In this document: in pieces, positions 61,645 through 64,000 of the stretch
Layout of the letters: each line of letters begins with the position of its first letter
Position numbering within the stretch: position 1 is the stretch's first letter
Assembly (NCBI RefSeq): GCF_020080835.1
Contig: NC_058162.1
Span: forward strand, 18,631,203 to 18,695,202
Length of the DNA stretch: 64,000 nucleotides
Source: Cotesia glomerata
Lineage: Eukaryota > Arthropoda > Insecta > Hymenoptera > Braconidae
Direction of reading: 5' to 3'
Position numbers and translations under genes: made by a program
The notes under the pieces: generated by a model
Database searches by the model: none
What the model was told of the DNA's origin: nothing
Seen by the model: the letters and a program-made list of their open reading frames with translations, nothing else

Positions 61645-62725
61645 ATTAATGTTTTATAGTTTATGCTGAAAAAAATTAGTTTGCACTGTTAAATTTTAAG
61701 TTTTAAATTACATTAATAACCCAAGCGTCACAAAAAAAAATGTGGACTTTTTGGTAGATTTTACTCAACAAGAAGTTAAAAAATTAATAATCGTCAAATT
61801 AAATTCAACAAAACATTAACAAAAACAATTTATGCCGCTTGGGTAGTATTTATCTTCATTGCTTGAAAATATTCAATATAACGTACATAATCTTTAGTAA
61901 AAAAATGAATATTTGTCTTACCTCTTTTGACAGCTAATGTATTAATTTTGATATTCATTTATTTTTTTTAAAATATAGTAATCACAGTGCCAACAAGAAC
62001 TCAATACTTCTTTTCATATGTTTGCAAGCTTGTTTTGCTGCATTACCATTGGAAGTTAAAAGTCTATCGCCAATGAACACATTATCCTCAAGCATTTTAT
62101 AATTGGCTATATATTTATATATATTTGTTTGTACTCACAGCGCCATAAGTCTAAAGAGGCTAAGATGTCACTGCTGCTACTATTTAAGTATTAATCTGCT
62201 AGATGGCAGGTGTGGTATCTTCTTATTTGTTACCAAGGGAAATACCCATAGAACAAAAAGTACTGATCATGCCTGCTATCATACAGATAAATATTTTATA
62301 ATTATAACTAATTATTTATTTTATATAATATTCTATAAATTATTTATTTTGTATTTTACTTACAGGTTTTATCTTGCTACTCATGATCCCAACTCCACTA
62401 ACTTGAATATTTGTCATTTTTTATTTATTACAAAAACTTATGAAAATTAATTTTTATTATCGCAGTTACTTTGTACATGTCTTTTAAATAAATATAAAAA
62501 CAATGTAATCATATTAAGTGACTTTTCAACGGGCAATTATTATTTATTTTTATTATTTTCATTTTTATCGCTTGTCATAGTACTGAATTTTTGATTTACG
62601 TTGTATTAAAATTTAAATTTGCATCTCATTTGTTTTTATGTCATTTGACATATTGACAAATTGAGCTTTTTAAGTGATAAAAATTAAAAAATTACTGTGA
62701 TTAATTTATATTTACATAAATAATA
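61645..62725. promoter_or_regulatory. Possible divergent promoter region
   Basis: About 1.1 kb between the minus-strand RGG start and the candidate + strand gene at 62726. A 115-codon + strand frame (62103-62450) is not recognised. No TATA or CpG feature is clear; the call rests only on gene orientation. Confidence 0.25.
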
Positions 62726-63163
62726 ATGCCTTTATTAAAAAAAAATAAGTCTTTTGGTAAAAACCATGAGCCGTATCAAAAAAGAAGTTTAAAGAACCGT
62801 ATGAAGAAGTATGTTTTATTAAATTATTGTATTATTACTATTACTACGCTATTTCTATTTTTTAATAACTGTCAAAAATCAAAATATGGTAAAAAAAAAT
62901 TGAATAGTTAGAAAAAAAATATTTCATCTTTGATATTTGTTAAATAATTAATCTCTTAGGTTGATAAATATAGAAAATGTTGATATACATTTAAAAAAAA
63001 AATCACTCTTTTTCCACTTGTATCTAGAATAAATTTTGATTGGAAAAACTTATTGACTTTCGAAAAAGTTCATATAAAAGCCCATCAAGAAGCTTTAATT
63101 TGCACATATTACTATAATCATAGGCTTATAATTACTAAATCTATATGGGTCATACCATGTTAA
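62726..63163 (+). CDS. Candidate small two-exon gene, unrecognised
   Basis: Model: 62726-62808 and 63028-63163. ATG in AATAATGCC, donor GTATGT, acceptor CTTGTATCTAG, phase 2/1 agreement, TAA at 63161. 72 residues: a basic start MPLLKKNKSFGKNHEPYQK, then INFDWKNLLTFEKVHIKAHQ and a Tyr/Ile-rich end. No family recognised. The strong donor and phase match favour it; low complexity and short length count against it. Confidence 0.3.
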
Positions 63164-63589
63164 ATCGACCAATAGTTGAAATCGACCGCTTTCGATTTGG
63201 TTAAATTTTGGTCAGAAGTTTTCTTTTATCATATTACGAAGTTCTGCCAAAAAAAAAAAATTTTTTTCAATAGATATGCAAAATCAAAATTTCGCGATTT
63301 TCCCAGTTTTTCAATTTTGTTTTTGGAATATCTCGAACGCTATTATAGACACAGGAATGAGCTTTCGTTGTACTGATCTTAAAAGATCCTGAAATTTTTG
63401 AAAAGGGTTTTTTTTTTCAAAATGATGAATTTTTTAATTTCAAAAAATAATTTTTTTTTGTTTTTTGCTACTTCTAAATGAGAAAAAGTTATACAGATAT
63501 ATAATATTGTAATTTTGAGCATTTAAAAATTAAATGCACAACGTGAAAATATTAAATAATAAATTAATTACAACTTTTTTTTATTTTTG
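63164..63589. other. AT-rich stretch, nothing recognised
   Basis: Poly(T)/poly(A)-rich; phrases such as TTGGAATATCTCGAACGC suggest old repeat sequence. Confidence 0.4.
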
Positions 63590-63677
63590 GACAAGTTTGG
63601 TCAAGCCCTTTCGAATGGCCTCAACCGCGATGAAATCGGTCGAGCCGTTTAAGAGTTATGAGAGGTTTACATACGGC

Positions 63678-63749
<72 letters not shown>

Positions 63750-63897
63750 TTCAGACATCATCGCGGAAACATTGGGGGAAGCTTTCTAGGATCCCAAAAC
63801 GTCAACATCCGTTGAAAAGTAGATTTTCAAAAAACGGGGTGAAACCAATAACTACTCAACTTTTGAAAATTTTCAATTTTCTTAGCGGGAAGTTAAA
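63590..63897 (+). repeat. CA-tract repeat family, copy H (5'-truncated)
   Basis: GGTCAAGCCCTTTCGAATGG, (CA)n 63680-63744, GGGGGAAGCTTTCTAGGATC, AAAAACGGGGTGAAACCAAT and the end TTTTCTTAGCGGGAAGTT. The left half with the AGCTC blocks is absent. Confidence 0.85.
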
Positions 63898-64000
63898 AAT
63901 GAAATTAATTTATTATTTAATATTTCGACGTCGTGCATTCAATTTTTATATGCTAAAAATTACAATATTACGTATCTGCATAACTTTAATTTAACTTATT

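Overview
The window looks like a piece of nuclear chromosome from an AT-rich arthropod, most likely an insect and plausibly a parasitoid hymenopteran. Supporting observations are strongly AT-biased intergenic sequence, short exons with canonical GT/AG junctions, an animal uridine phosphorylase gene, and a typical insect transposon set: R1-clade LINEs, Helitrons, Ty3/gypsy, piggyBac-like and mariner-like MITEs, and a tyrosine-recombinase element. The species assignment is inference. Nothing suggests a bacterial or viral replicon.

Only a few host genes can be supported. (1) A uridine phosphorylase gene on the + strand, six coding exons from 8358 to 25574 with phase-compatible junctions, about 375 residues. 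(2) An unrecognised minus-strand gene running leftwards from 61644: a short N-terminal exon (61644-61575), a coiled-coil exon (57747-57629) and a long RGG/glycine-rich exon (56352-55893), all in compatible phases; its 3' end is not resolved. (3) A weak two-exon + strand candidate (62726-62808 and 63028-63163), divergent from gene 2.

Everything else is dominated by mobile DNA. 1-3862: R1-clade LINE on the minus strand, cut by the window edge. 3861-4668: first copy of a dispersed repeat with an internal (CA/TG)n tract, followed by a truncated LINE. 6072-6540: duplicated tRNA-like/SINE-like block. Intron 2 of the phosphorylase holds a broken tyrosine-recombinase element (11051-13701) flanked by inverted repeats, a deleted Helitron seated in (TA)n (14431-18535) and a MITE. 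20788-25250: MITEs, several nested, plus a second copy of the CA repeat. 26658-27525: third copy. 28894-29235: piggyBac-like MITE. 30848-31908: MULE transposase remnant split by a second Helitron (31909-37808). 39150-40400: about 130-bp tandem array. 40600-46640: CA-repeat copies, one holding two LINE insertions in its TG tract, including a LINE with an intact 997-aa ORF2. 48244-55865: young, apparently complete Ty3/gypsy LTR retrotransposon. 57925-61315: large foldback element and a solo-LTR-like block, both inside intron 1 of the RGG gene. 63590-63897: last partial CA repeat.

The most unusual architecture is a TIR-ended repeat family whose internal (CA/TG)n tract appears to serve repeatedly as the landing site of R1-clade LINEs (LINE 1, LINE 2 and a LINE fragment). 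Second is a tyrosine-recombinase element bounded by 27-28-bp inverted repeats and hairpins, which is atypical for Cryptons. All similarity statements come from reading the sequence; no searches were run.
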